Assembly: GCF_000178835.2 (NCBI RefSeq)
Contig: NC_015275.1
Span: 331,001 to 395,000, forward strand
DNA from: Cellulosilyticum lentocellum DSM 5427
GTDB lineage: Bacteria; Bacillota; Clostridia; Lachnospirales; Cellulosilyticaceae
Direction: 5' to 3'
Length of the DNA: 64,000 nucleotides
Below are positions 1-8,586 of the stretch, one piece after another (position 1 is the first letter of the stretch; every line of letters starts with the position of its first letter). The notes below the pieces were generated by a model. It made no database searches. It was not told the origin of the DNA and saw only the letters and a program-made list of their open reading frames with translations. Made by a program: the position numbers and the translations under genes.

Positions 1-1
1 T

Positions 2-178
2 AAAAATGAACACGATCAATTTATAGCGTGGGTAAATAGCATAAATTGTGGAGAGTTACTACAGAATCCACAAAAGAAGCTTAAAGAAATAAAAGAAGGA
101 TTACAAAAGTGGGTTTTTGAGCACATTTTAATTGAAGATAGGCAAGTGCTTTTGGTAGGAATTGAGTCAATGATATAG
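2..178 (+). CDS. C-terminal end of a hemerythrin-like protein (partial)
   Basis: An open frame enters from the left edge and stops at TAG 176-178, giving 58 residues. The segment LQKWVFEHILIEDRQVL has the W-x3-H-x4-D arrangement seen at the last iron-ligand helix of bacteriohemerythrins. Hemerythrins bind O2 or act as iron/oxygen sensors through a di-iron site in a four-helix bundle. Only the last helix region is visible, so the family call rests on one motif. It could also be the tail of a larger protein carrying a hemerythrin domain. Confidence 0.45.
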   Translation, partial: KNEHDQFIAWVNSINCGELLQNPQKKLKEIKEGLQKWVFEHILIEDRQVLLVGIESMI

Positions 179-360
179 AAAGTAGGGGCATGTTTAAGAA
201 TATAAAAGACATAGGTAAAATGCAGTTGAATATTATGAAAGGCACGATATAAGAAGTGTATGAAAGATAGGCATAGAGATGGAGGCTGTATCTAGAGAAA
301 TAGTATAAATAATAGATGCTTGGTAGACCATACACATAGATAGTTATAGAATAAAAGAAG

Positions 361-425
361 CGCCGGCAATTGAATGGATTAGCATTCATTGCCGGCTTTC
401 CCATGTCCATTTTCTTTGTTATATA
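361..425 (+). repeat. GCCGGC hairpin repeat, copy 1 (terminator-like)
   Basis: GCCGGCAATTGAATG (362-376) pairs with CATTCATTGCCGGC (383-396) and is followed by TTT. Both the stem and the trailing sequence (GGCTTTCC-ATGTCCATTT) recur after the DAHP synthase gene at 2481-2540, so this is a small dispersed intergenic element and not a one-off terminator. The rest of 179-560 shows no supportable gene; short frames there are broken by stops. Confidence 0.65.
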
Positions 426-560
426 CATAAGAAGAATGTATATAACAAAGTGAGGATATGTATAGTATAATAATGAGTGATAAAGTGTGGCCAGAAAACA
501 AGCATACTTATAATGATAAGAACGTGATAAAAACAAATTTGGAAAGGGTACAGCAAGAAC

Positions 561-1316
561 ATGATTTACTTTTCACAATTATTGGAGACAGCTCAAATAG
601 AAAAACTATTAAAAAGGTACCCAGTGGGCCTAGAGGTTATTAGCTTTGGTATTGGAGAGGTGCTAGATGACGTAGAACATTCAATTAGCTACTATCAAAA
701 GGAATTCGCATCATTTAAAGACAATACACCTTTAGCTTTTCATGGCCCTTTTTTAGATTTACAACCTGGAAGCTGTGATGGAAAGGTAAGGAGTTTAACG
801 AAAGAACGTTTTACAGCCAGTTATAAGGCAGCTCAGGCTTTTGGGAGCAAAGATATGATTTTTCATACAGGCTATCTGCCAAATGTTTATATCGACAAAT
901 ACTGGTTAGAAAATGTAGCGGCTTTTTGGAAAGAATTTTTAGAAGACAAAAGTAAGGAATGTATGTTTTATATAGAAAATGTATTAGATACGGATTGGGA
1001 GTTACTAAAAGAAATAGTTGATAGAGTAAATCAGCCCAATCTTAAAGCATGTTTGGATATAGGACATGTTAATGCATATTCACATAAAACAGTAGAAGAG
1101 TGGATTAAAGTATTAGGCCAAAGAATAGGTTATGTACATCTGCATAATAATGATGGGACAAGAGATGCACATAAAGGCTTAGAGCATGGCACGCTACCCA
1201 TTGAGTCCATATTGCAACAGCTTAAGCATTATGCACCTCATGCAAAGTGGAGCTTAGAAATAGGTGATGAAAAAATGCTAGAGGAATCTTTGCAGTGGCT
1301 TATCAAAAAGTACTAG
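561..1316 (+). CDS. Sugar phosphate isomerase/epimerase-like TIM-barrel protein
   Basis: A 251-residue protein of the xylose-isomerase-like/AP-endonuclease-2 superfamily. Metal-site motifs are in the usual order: HGPF near residue 60, HTG near 102, ENV near 132, DIGH near 166, HLHNND near 195 and a late E near 233. These proteins coordinate a divalent metal and isomerise or epimerise sugars or cyclitols, or cut abasic DNA; the substrate cannot be read from sequence. The start at 561 follows a GGAAAGGG site. It is followed at a 97-nt interval by DAHP synthase. A segment of the gene (residues about 54-84) reappears at 6929-7018 and in degraded form at 16351-16416. Confidence 0.8.
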   Translation: MIYFSQLLETAQIEKLLKRYPVGLEVISFGIGEVLDDVEHSISYYQKEFASFKDNTPLAFHGPFLDLQPGSCDGKVRSLTKERFTASYKAAQAFGSKDMIFHTGYLPNVYIDKYWLENVAAFWKEFLEDKSKECMFYIENVLDTDWELLKEIVDRVNQPNLKACLDIGHVNAYSHKTVEEWIKVLGQRIGYVHLHNNDGTRDAHKGLEHGTLPIESILQQLKHYAPHAKWSLEIGDEKMLEESLQWLIKKY

Positions 1317-1413
1317 AGAGTAATGTAATAATGGATAAAGTTATTGGAAAGTACTGTAGTATGGTATACAATATAAAAATACGCATGACTCATTTAGATA
1401 AGGAGAATAGAAT

Positions 1414-2445
1414 ATGGGAATGAACTTTAAAGAGAAGCTGCCAATACCTAAGGAGATTAAGGAGCAATATCCTATTTCTCAAAAGGTAGCTGAAATAAAG
1501 GCAAAAAGAGATGCAGAAATTAGAAAAATCTTCACAGGGGAATCTGATAAATTTATTGTTATTATAGGGCCATGCTCTGCAGATAATGAAGATTCAGTAT
1601 GTGACTATGTAAGTAGGCTTGCAAAGGTGAATGAAAAGGTTTCAGATAGATTAATGATTATCCCTAGAATCTATACTAATAAACCTAGAACAACAGGTGA
1701 AGGCTACAAGGGTATGCTTCACCAACCAGATCCAACTAAAGACCCTGACTTATTATCAGGAATTATTGCTATTCGTAAAATGCATGTACGTGCTATTGAG
1801 GAAACAGGGCTTACTGCAGCAGATGAAATGTTATATCCAGAAAATCGTAGATATCTAGATGACATCTTATCTTATGAAGCTATTGGGGCACGCTCTGTAG
1901 AGAATCAACAACACCGTTTAACAGCTAGTGGTATGGATATTCCTGTAGGGATGAAAAATCCTACAAGTGGAGACCTTTCTGTTATGTTTAACTCTGTCGT
2001 TGCAGCTCAAAAGTCTCATAACTTTATTTATCGTGGCTGGGATGTAACAACAGATGGCAATGATCTTGCTCATGTTATTTTACGTGGCGCAGTGAATAAG
2101 AGAGGCATCTCTATTCCTAACTACCACTACGAAGATTTAATGTATATGATGGAGCTTTATGACAAGTATGACTTAGTGAACCCAGCAGCCATCATTGATG
2201 CGAATCATGCTAATTCTGGTAAGCAATATATGGAACAAATCCGTATTGTGAGTGAAGTGCTTCATAGTAGATCATACAATAATGACTTAAAGAAGCTTGT
2301 AAAAGGGGTTATGATTGAAAGCTATATCGAAGGTGGCACACAGCCAATTAGTGAGAATCAAGTATATGGTAAGTCTATTACAGACCCTTGCCTTGGCTGG
2401 GAAGAAACAGAAAAACTGCTTTATAAGATTGCAGAAAACTGCTAG
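1414..2445 (+). CDS. aroF: 3-deoxy-7-phosphoheptulonate (DAHP) synthase, class I
   Basis: A 343-residue enzyme condensing phosphoenolpyruvate and erythrose-4-phosphate, the entry step of the shikimate pathway, in the cytoplasm. It is the AroF/G/H (type I alpha) form: GPCSADNED near residue 52, the PEP-binding segment PRTTGEGYKG near 91, GARSVENQQHR near 154 and GMKNPTSGD near 180. The length is close to the E. coli enzymes (about 350), with no chorismate mutase fusion. Start ATG 1414 follows AAGGAG. It stands alone without other aro genes and is closed by the hairpin at 2481-2518. Which aromatic amino acid inhibits it cannot be judged here. Confidence 0.93.
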   Translation: MGMNFKEKLPIPKEIKEQYPISQKVAEIKAKRDAEIRKIFTGESDKFIVIIGPCSADNEDSVCDYVSRLAKVNEKVSDRLMIIPRIYTNKPRTTGEGYKGMLHQPDPTKDPDLLSGIIAIRKMHVRAIEETGLTAADEMLYPENRRYLDDILSYEAIGARSVENQQHRLTASGMDIPVGMKNPTSGDLSVMFNSVVAAQKSHNFIYRGWDVTTDGNDLAHVILRGAVNKRGISIPNYHYEDLMYMMELYDKYDLVNPAAIIDANHANSGKQYMEQIRIVSEVLHSRSYNNDLKKLVKGVMIESYIEGGTQPISENQVYGKSITDPCLGWEETEKLLYKIAENC

Positions 2446-2480
2446 ACGTTTTTTAGGATAGCTGTTAGTGGAATAAAAAA

Positions 2481-2540
2481 GAAAGCCGGCAATGGATGAT
2501 ACGCTATTGCCGGCTTTCCTATGTCCATTTCTTTTATTAT
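2481..2540 (+). terminator. Terminator after DAHP synthase; GCCGGC repeat copy 2
   Basis: GAAAGCCGGCAAT (2481-2493) pairs with ATTGCCGGCTTTC (2506-2518). The hairpin and the following ATGTCCATTTCTTT segment match the element at 361-425. Confidence 0.75.
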
Positions 2541-2730
2541 TTACTTACCCCCTGAGCATAGCAATAAATAAGATGAGTTCAATCACTATGTAGGCATAAA
2601 AAACAGGGGAAAACCTAACCGTTATAAAATTTTATTATTTTTAAATATTTATAATAAAGGCTTTCTAAAAACATATAAAAATAGTTATACTAAGAAAAAG
2701 AAATACTAATCCCAAAGGATGTGATAGTCT

Positions 2731-3897
2731 ATGAGACGTATTAGTCCCTTAACAGCGCAAGTAATTGTAGATGAAATTGGCAATGAAATACATGCACACA
2801 TTAATTTTATGGATGCAGATGGCTATATTATTGCAAGTACGGATGAAAACAGAATTGGTATGCTGCATGAAGGTGCACAAAAAGTGATTAGAGAGCAACT
2901 GGAGTGCTTATATGTGACGGCAGATATGGAAACGCCTACTATGAAAGCGGGTGTTAATTTACCTATTGTGATTCATGAAGCTATTGTAGGTGTGATTGGT
3001 ATTACGGGTGAAGTAGAACGAGTGGTTGGCTATGGAAAGATTGTACAACATATGACACAGATTATGGTTGAAGATGGACTTATAAAAGATGAACATCGCT
3101 ATGACAGGAGAGTACGATATCGCTTCTTGGAAGAATGGATATCTGGTGTGAGAAATAAGTATAATTGGGAATTTGTGGAGCGAGGAGAAAAACTGGGGAT
3201 TGATGTTAGGAGACCTCGTCGTGTAATGATCATTAATATTGCTACATATCACCAGTTATCGGTAACGTTGCAGGGACAAGAAAAGCTAGAGCAGATGGAG
3301 ACCACTATTCGGCATGGTGTAGAGCGTGAAGGTGAGTGCCTGTATTTACGTATGCCACCCAAACAAATTGTGTTAGTACCGATTTGCTCCAATGCACAAA
3401 TGAAGCAAATAGCTGAGCGGTTAAAGGAGAAAATCTATTCCAGATATGAAGAAACGCTGCTGATAGGCATAGATAGTAACTCGAATAATGATCGTATTGT
3501 ATTTAAGATGTGTGAAGAAGCAGAAAAAGCAGCGAATTGTGCAGTACCTTTAGTAAGAGAAATTGTATTTTATGACGATCTTTATATGGATTTATTTATG
3601 AATGAAATTCCATTAGGGAGCATGGAAGAATATATTAGGAAATTATTTAGTGGGCAAAGCGAGGAAGATGTGGAAGAATATATGCAACTGATAGATGTTT
3701 ATTTTACTTATGAGGGTTCAATTACTCAGGCAGCTAATGCACTTTATATCCATAAAAATACCTTGCAGTATAAATTGAAGAAGATGGAGACTATTACAGG
3801 AAAGGACATACGCACTCCTTCAGAAGCAGCTGCCTACTATATTGCCAGAGAGTTTTACCAAAGATTACGGAAGAAAGAACGACTTACACGTATTTAA
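2731..3897 (+). CDS. cdaR: CdaR-family sugar-diacid transcriptional regulator
   Basis: A 388-residue cytoplasmic regulator. Residues 1-130 match the putative sugar-diacid recognition domain (SPLTAQVIVDEIG, then a PAS-like DADGYIIASTDENRIG). The C-terminus (about 315-380) is the PucR-type helix-turn-helix, GSITQAANALYIHKNTLQYKL. CdaR of E. coli activates glucarate/galactarate/glycerate genes. Directly downstream lie a GntP permease and a glycerate kinase in the same orientation, so it probably controls them in response to glycerate or a related acid. Start ATG 2731 follows AAAGGATGTG. No clear operator was identified in the 155-nt gap before the permease. Confidence 0.88.
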   Translation: MRRISPLTAQVIVDEIGNEIHAHINFMDADGYIIASTDENRIGMLHEGAQKVIREQLECLYVTADMETPTMKAGVNLPIVIHEAIVGVIGITGEVERVVGYGKIVQHMTQIMVEDGLIKDEHRYDRRVRYRFLEEWISGVRNKYNWEFVERGEKLGIDVRRPRRVMIINIATYHQLSVTLQGQEKLEQMETTIRHGVEREGECLYLRMPPKQIVLVPICSNAQMKQIAERLKEKIYSRYEETLLIGIDSNSNNDRIVFKMCEEAEKAANCAVPLVREIVFYDDLYMDLFMNEIPLGSMEEYIRKLFSGQSEEDVEEYMQLIDVYFTYEGSITQAANALYIHKNTLQYKLKKMETITGKDIRTPSEAAAYYIAREFYQRLRKKERLTRI

Positions 3898-4052
3898 AAC
3901 AATTCAAGGTTATTATGAATAACAATAATTTCCTCAAATATATGTTATGGAGAATATATACAAAATATTTTAAATAATATAATATTGTTAATAGATAACA
4001 CCCAAGTGTATATAATGCATTGGGGATAAAAGCTATTAAAGGGGGTATTTTT

Positions 4053-5447
4053 ATGACGGGCATTCCTTTTTTAATTGTATTTATTGTAGCAATCATTCTT
4101 ATGATTGTTATGATTAGTAAGTTTAAGATTCATCCATTTCTTTCTATTATGTCCATTTCTCTGGTGTTAGGATTAATAGGAGGTATTCCTTTTGCATCCT
4201 ATACCAATGCGGATGGAAGTACGGTAAGTGGTATTGCAACTGTTATTGGAAATGGTTTTTCATCTACATTTACAAGTATCGGAATCGTCATTATATTTGG
4301 TGCATTAATTGGAACGATCCTAGAGGTAACAGGAGGCGCTTTGAAGTTAGCGGATATGGTTGTTAAGCTAGTAGGTGAAAAGCATCCTGAACTTGCTATT
4401 GAAATCATGGGATGGGTAGTATCCATACCAGTATTTTGTGACTCAGGGTTTGTCATTTTAAATCCAATTCGTAAAGCCTTAGTAAAACGTACAAAGACTT
4501 CATCTGTAGCAATGACTGTTTGTTTGTCAGCAGGTTTATATGCTTCCCATGTTTTTATCCCACCTACTCCAGGACCTATTGCAGCAGCAAATACCTTAGG
4601 TGTCGGAGACCATATACTACTTGTTATGGGATTAGGTACATTAGCTTCCATTCCTGGTTTAATAGGTGCTTATTTTTATGCTAAATGGGTAGGAAAGAGA
4701 GTAAAAGCTAAGGATGAACAGGAGAATCAAGGAGAGGTTGTTCAAAGCTATGAAGAGTTAGTAGCTTCTTATGGGAAACTTCCAGGTGGTTTTATGAGTC
4801 TGGCACCTATCATTGTACCGATTTTCTTAATGGCTATGTCAAACGTATCAAGCATTTTAGGATGGAGTGGTGCAGTGAGTACAGCATTTACCTTCCTAGG
4901 AACACCTATTATTGCGTTAGCTGTAGGTGTTATATTTGGAATTATATTAATGCTTCAAGTTAACAAAGGAAGTCAGCTTTACGATATTACAAATGAAACT
5001 TTAAAAACAGTAGGTCCTATTTTATTTGTAACAGCAGCAGGTGGCGTATTAGGAAAAGTGATTGCATCTACAAGTCTAGTGGCGTTTATTACAGAAAACG
5101 CAGCAACTCTAGAGAGTATTGGTATTTTCTTCCCATTCCTTCTAGCAGCTATTTTGAAATCAGCTCAAGGTTCATCAACAGTTGCCATTACGACGACAGC
5201 AGGTATTATGGCGCCACTAATGGGGGTTTTAGGAATGGATTCAGTAGTAATGTCTGTATTATGTGTTATGGCAATAGGAGCAGGCTCTATGACAGTATCT
5301 CATGCCAATGACTCTTACTTCTGGGTAGTTACCAACTTTGGAGAAATGACACCTGAACAAGGATATAAAACACAAACAGCTGTTACATTAGTAGAAGGTA
5401 TTTGTTCTATGATAGGTATCTTTATATTATCATTATTTTTACACTAG
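4053..5447 (+). CDS. GntP-family gluconate/organic-acid:H+ symporter
   Basis: A 464-residue polytopic membrane protein of the GntP family (gluconate, glycerate and similar acids). The N-terminus LIVFIVAIILMIVMISKFKIHPFLSI and the motifs CDSGFVILNP, HVFIPPTPGP, QGSSTVAI and GAGSMTVSHANDSYFWVV are typical. I place the start at ATG 4053 behind AAAGGGGG; an in-frame extension to 4020 lacks a ribosome site. Sitting between CdaR and glycerate kinase, its substrate is most simply glycerate, but this is inference. Confidence 0.9.
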   Translation: MTGIPFLIVFIVAIILMIVMISKFKIHPFLSIMSISLVLGLIGGIPFASYTNADGSTVSGIATVIGNGFSSTFTSIGIVIIFGALIGTILEVTGGALKLADMVVKLVGEKHPELAIEIMGWVVSIPVFCDSGFVILNPIRKALVKRTKTSSVAMTVCLSAGLYASHVFIPPTPGPIAAANTLGVGDHILLVMGLGTLASIPGLIGAYFYAKWVGKRVKAKDEQENQGEVVQSYEELVASYGKLPGGFMSLAPIIVPIFLMAMSNVSSILGWSGAVSTAFTFLGTPIIALAVGVIFGIILMLQVNKGSQLYDITNETLKTVGPILFVTAAGGVLGKVIASTSLVAFITENAATLESIGIFFPFLLAAILKSAQGSSTVAITTTAGIMAPLMGVLGMDSVVMSVLCVMAIGAGSMTVSHANDSYFWVVTNFGEMTPEQGYKTQTAVTLVEGICSMIGIFILSLFLH

Positions 5448-5487
5448 ACTGGCTACATAGGTTTATTGTATAAATAGTTGAAAAACA

Positions 5488-5520
5488 GACCAGGCATCTA
5501 GTGATTAGTGCCTGGTCTTT
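5488..5520 (+). terminator. Hairpin between permease and glycerate kinase
   Basis: GACCAGGCACTA-type arms (5488-5500 and 5506-5517) form a strong stem ending in CTTTG. It lies only about 20 nt before the kinase start and may cause partial termination that sets the permease-to-kinase ratio. Confidence 0.7.
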
Positions 5521-5538
5521 GTACAAGGAGATGATGAG

Positions 5539-6771
5539 ATGACTCTAAGAGAAGAAGCAGACTACATTGTAAATAAGGCTATTTCCTCAGCACTTCCAGA
5601 TGAAGCAGTAAGACAGGCTCTAAAAACTAAAGATTTTGGTGAAGGTAAAATTTATATGGTCGCAGTAGGTAAGGCAGCATGGCAGATGGCCAAAGCTGCA
5701 AGTGACTGTTTGGATAAGAAGATTGAAAAAGGCATCTGTATTTCGAAATATGGACACATGAAGGGTGAGTTACCTAATGTAGAGTGCTATGAAGCAGGGC
5801 ATCCTATACCTGATGCCAATTCCTTCAGGGCGACTCAGGTAGCGATTGATTTAATTACAGGCCTTAATGCAGAGGATACGGTACTGTTTTTGCTATCAGG
5901 TGGCGGATCTGCTTTATTTGAAAAGCCCCTTGTAAGCGAGGCGGAACTGACGGATATAACCAGGCAGCTTTTAGCTTGTGGTGCAGATATTGTGGAAATA
6001 AATATACTTCGCAAAAGATTATCAGCTGTTAAAGGCGGAAAGTTTGCAAAACTCTGTTTACCTGCTAAGGTATTTAGTGTTGTACTAAGTGATATTATTG
6101 GTGATCCACTAGATATGATTGCTTCGGGACCGGCTTATCCAGATAGTTCTACCAATGAAATGGCAAAGAAAATCATCGCCAAATACCATTTGAAATTAAG
6201 CTCAGAAGCAATGAAACTGATGGATATAGAGACACCTAAAGATCTAACACATGTTGAGACTAGGATTACGGGTTCAGTTAAATTACTTTGTAAGGCAGCA
6301 GCAGAGGCCTGTCAGCACCTTGGATACAAGACGCTTATACTAACAGATTGCTTAAATTGTGAAGCAAGAGAAGCAGGGACTTTTCTAGCAGCTATCGCCA
6401 AAACTTATCAGGGAAGTCAAGAAAGTTTAGCTTTTATTGTTGGAGGAGAGACCATAGTTCATTTAACGGGACATGGAAAAGGAGGAAGAAATCAAGAATT
6501 AGCACTTTCAGCAGCTCGTGAAATAGGAGGCTTATATCAAACGGCTCTATTAAGTGTAGGCTCAGATGGAACAGATGGACCTACAGATGCGGCTGGAGGT
6601 TATGTAGATCAAGATACTCAGGAAAAATTGAGAAAGCAGGGTATAGAAATTTTTGAGGTACTCAAGGAGAATGATTCGTATCATGCACTACAGCAGGTAG
6701 ATGGTCTGATTATGACAGGGGCAACAGGAACCAATGTAAATGACGTAGCTGTCCTCTTGATTCGAAGGTGA
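5539..6771 (+). CDS. Glycerate 2-kinase (MOFRL type, TtuD/GckA-like)
   Basis: A 410-residue cytoplasmic kinase phosphorylating D-glycerate, feeding it into lower glycolysis. The N-terminal DUF4147-type domain includes VAVGKAAW near residue 40, GHPIPDANS near 90, LLSGGGSALFE near 118, LRKRLSAVKGGK near 155 and SDIIGDPLDMIASGP near 185. The C-terminal MOFRL segment includes GGRNQELALSAA, SVGSDGTDGPTDAAGG and GATGTNVNDVAVLL. Start ATG 5539 follows AAGGAG. It completes the CdaR-permease-kinase module. This family is unrelated to the GarK/GlxK kinases, so no E. coli symbol is given. Confidence 0.92.
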   Translation: MTLREEADYIVNKAISSALPDEAVRQALKTKDFGEGKIYMVAVGKAAWQMAKAASDCLDKKIEKGICISKYGHMKGELPNVECYEAGHPIPDANSFRATQVAIDLITGLNAEDTVLFLLSGGGSALFEKPLVSEAELTDITRQLLACGADIVEINILRKRLSAVKGGKFAKLCLPAKVFSVVLSDIIGDPLDMIASGPAYPDSSTNEMAKKIIAKYHLKLSSEAMKLMDIETPKDLTHVETRITGSVKLLCKAAAEACQHLGYKTLILTDCLNCEAREAGTFLAAIAKTYQGSQESLAFIVGGETIVHLTGHGKGGRNQELALSAAREIGGLYQTALLSVGSDGTDGPTDAAGGYVDQDTQEKLRKQGIEIFEVLKENDSYHALQQVDGLIMTGATGTNVNDVAVLLIRR

Positions 6772-6829
6772 GAACATACTTTAAACAGAATAGAGATAAT
6801 CCCAGAGTATAATTTGACTCGTATGGGTT

Positions 6830-6879
6830 GCTTTGGCATTATAGACTTTGCCCCCCTAGAAAGTCTATAATGCCAAAGC
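6830..6879. repeat. Perfect 20-bp inverted repeat
   Basis: GCTTTGGCATTATAGACTTT (6830-6849) and its exact complement (6860-6879) flank an 11-nt loop containing a run of C. There is no T-tract immediately after it. It could be the main terminator of the glycerate module acting with the next hairpin. Confidence 0.8.
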
Positions 6880-6882
6880 AGC

Positions 6883-6918
6883 TAATAGGTCTGAAATATA
6901 AATTTCAGGCCTATTTTA
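6883..6918 (+). terminator. Second hairpin after glycerate kinase
   Basis: AATAGGTCTGAAAT (6883-6896) pairs with ATTTCAGGCCTATT (6902-6915), followed by TTATAT. It directly follows the perfect inverted repeat at 6830-6879. Confidence 0.6.
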
Positions 6919-6928
6919 TATATGTCAA

Positions 6929-7018
6929 TAATACTTTAGCTTTTCATGGTCCTTTTTTAGATTTGCAACCTGGGAGCTGTGATGGAAAGGTAAGAAGCCT
7001 AACTAAAGAGCGTTTTAA
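6929..7018 (+). pseudogene. Isolated internal fragment of a TIM-barrel isomerase-like gene
   Basis: About 90 nt match positions 725-812 of the gene at 561-1316. Across the aligned codons for HGPFLDLQPGSCDGKVRSL and the next residues the eight differences I count are all synonymous (for example GGC/GGT, TTA/TTG, GGA/GGG, ACG/ACT). The fragment therefore descends from a copy that diverged under selection before being cut down. Nothing recognisable of the gene precedes or follows it, and a frame runs into a stop at 7040. Confidence 0.8.
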
Positions 7019-7102
7019 TTCAATTGAAAGACAGGCTTAGAATATACATTTAAGGTCAATAATAAATAAGAATTAATTTAGAGCAATGCATAGGAGGATA
7101 TT

Positions 7103-8038
7103 ATGGCGATTCCAACGTATGATAAGATTATGTTACCTTTATTGAAGGTTATTAAAGATGGAGTTATTTATAAAAATCAAGAATGTATAGATGTATTGGC
7201 TATAGAATTTAATTTATCAGAAGAAGATTGTGCTCAAAGGTTACCAAGTGGAAAAAATATTTTTTATGATAGAGTAAATTGGGCTAAGGGATATTTAAAA
7301 AATGCAGGTTTAGTAGAAGTACCAAGTAGAGGGCAGTTTAGGATTACAGAAAGAGGGAAAAAGGTACTAGAGAGTAATATAGAAGAATTAGGAATCAATG
7401 ATTTATTGAAATATGAAGAGTTTAGAGATTATTTAAGGAGAAGTAATAGAAAGATAAATGATCATCAAGAAGCATCTAATTCCACTAGCAAAGAGATCAA
7501 TAAAGAGATAGATAAAACACCACAAGAATACATGGAACAGGCATTTCAAGAAATTAAGATGAACTTAGTCAGTGAAGTTTTAGATCGAGTTAAGGAAATG
7601 AACTGTTATAGATTTGAGGATTTGGTGTTAGATTTATTAGTTAAAATGGGATATGGTGGTTCAAGGGAAGAAGCGAAATTAAGTACTAAAAAATCAGGAG
7701 ATGAAGGTATTGATGGCATCATCAATGAAGATAGATTAGGATTAGATAGAATTTATGTGCAAGCAAAGAGATGGAAGGATGGAACAGTAGGAAGGCCAGA
7801 AATACAAAAGTTTTCAGGTGCATTAGATGGCCCAGGAGCTACAAAAGGGATATTTATTACAACTACTAGTTTCACCAAAGAAGCAATAGAATATAGTAGG
7901 GGGCTAAGCAGTAAAAAAATAATTTTAATTGACGGTAAGTTATTGGCAAGTCTAATGGTAGATTTTAATGTTGGTGTATCGGTAGAGAATACTTATGAAG
8001 TCAAAAGAATAGACACAGATTATTTCATTGAAGAATGA
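7103..8038 (+). CDS. mrr: Mrr-type restriction endonuclease
   Basis: A 311-residue protein with the Mrr layout. An N-terminal winged-helix DNA-binding domain (residues about 5-90, ending FRITERGKKVL) is joined by a charged linker to a C-terminal PD-(D/E)xK catalytic domain. Visible catalytic features are FE at 171-172, GDEGIDG at 199-205 (D200/D204) and QAK at 220-222. Mrr enzymes cut modified DNA (type IV restriction). The gene stands alone with no methylase, as expected for the type. Start ATG 7103 follows AGGAGG. The neighbouring gene fragments suggest a region open to insertion and deletion. Confidence 0.9.
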   Translation: MAIPTYDKIMLPLLKVIKDGVIYKNQECIDVLAIEFNLSEEDCAQRLPSGKNIFYDRVNWAKGYLKNAGLVEVPSRGQFRITERGKKVLESNIEELGINDLLKYEEFRDYLRRSNRKINDHQEASNSTSKEINKEIDKTPQEYMEQAFQEIKMNLVSEVLDRVKEMNCYRFEDLVLDLLVKMGYGGSREEAKLSTKKSGDEGIDGIINEDRLGLDRIYVQAKRWKDGTVGRPEIQKFSGALDGPGATKGIFITTTSFTKEAIEYSRGLSSKKIILIDGKLLASLMVDFNVGVSVENTYEVKRIDTDYFIEE

Positions 8039-8098
8039 AGACAAGGGTTTGGTTATTATAGGGAACGGTATAATATTGTAAGGTAAAGTAGTATGACA

Positions 8099-8149
8099 AA
8101 AATCACTTATTAGAACTAGCAAATCTAGTTTCCTTATAGGTGGTTTTTT
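8099..8149 (+). terminator. Terminator downstream of mrr
   Basis: AAATCACTTAT pairs (with G-U pairs) with ATAGGTGGTTT, enclosing AACTAG/CTAGTT, followed by TTTTTT at 8144-8149. From here to 8586 the only gene-like trace is the interrupted frame at 8354-8521. Confidence 0.65.
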
Positions 8150-8353
8150 GTTTCAAAAATTAAAAGCAATTTTAGGGAATCATCTTCTAGGTCGCATATA
8201 TAGAAGTGAATAACTGGTAAATGAGGCAAGACTTATAGCAAGAATCACAAAGAAAAATATCTTACTTACCTTTGAGAAGAGTGTTATTAAAGGAGTGAAA
8301 TAAAATATCATTAGCCCTTAAGGGGGTCTTATAAGTGATAAAATTGGAGAACA

Positions 8354-8521
8354 ATGACAGATATTATCGTTGCGAAAACGTTAGATAAAGAAAGGTTAGT
8401 AGCTAGTAAGGTAGGAGCTAAATAGGTTGTTCAGTAGGAGGAAGCTATTACACTTACATAGAAAGGAAGAGTGGCTATTTTTATTAATGAATTTGGTGAA
8501 AAGCAATTTTATAAAAAATAA
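8354..8521 (+). pseudogene. 56-codon frame interrupted by three TAG codons
   Basis: From ATG 8354 one frame runs to TAA 8519-8521 and is broken only by three TAG codons (8423, 8435, 8459). Skipping them, the product would begin MTDIIVAKTLDKERL and end GRVAIFINEFGEKQFYKK. Each TAG could be a former CAG (glutamine) changed by one C-to-T step. I do not recognise the family. It is most simply a recently dead small gene just upstream of the leucine-rich-repeat gene. TAG is used as a normal stop elsewhere in the window, so recoding is unlikely. Confidence 0.4.
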
Positions 8522-8586
8522 TTTAAATATTTAAAATATAGTGTATAATTAAGAGCGAAAATATAATATTAGGGGGCATTTAAAGA

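Noticed and set aside
81-536. 151-codon minus-strand ORF at the left edge
   Set aside because: AT-rich low-complexity hydrophobic translation, no ribosome site, and it crosses the hairpin repeat and the hemerythrin-like tail.
458-643. Short plus-strand ORF overlapping the TIM-barrel start
   Set aside because: Overlaps a well-supported gene in another frame and has no recognisable content.
8354-8521. Amber recoding or pyrrolysine use
   Set aside because: Several intact genes in the window end in TAG as an ordinary stop and no pyl genes are visible; decay is simpler.
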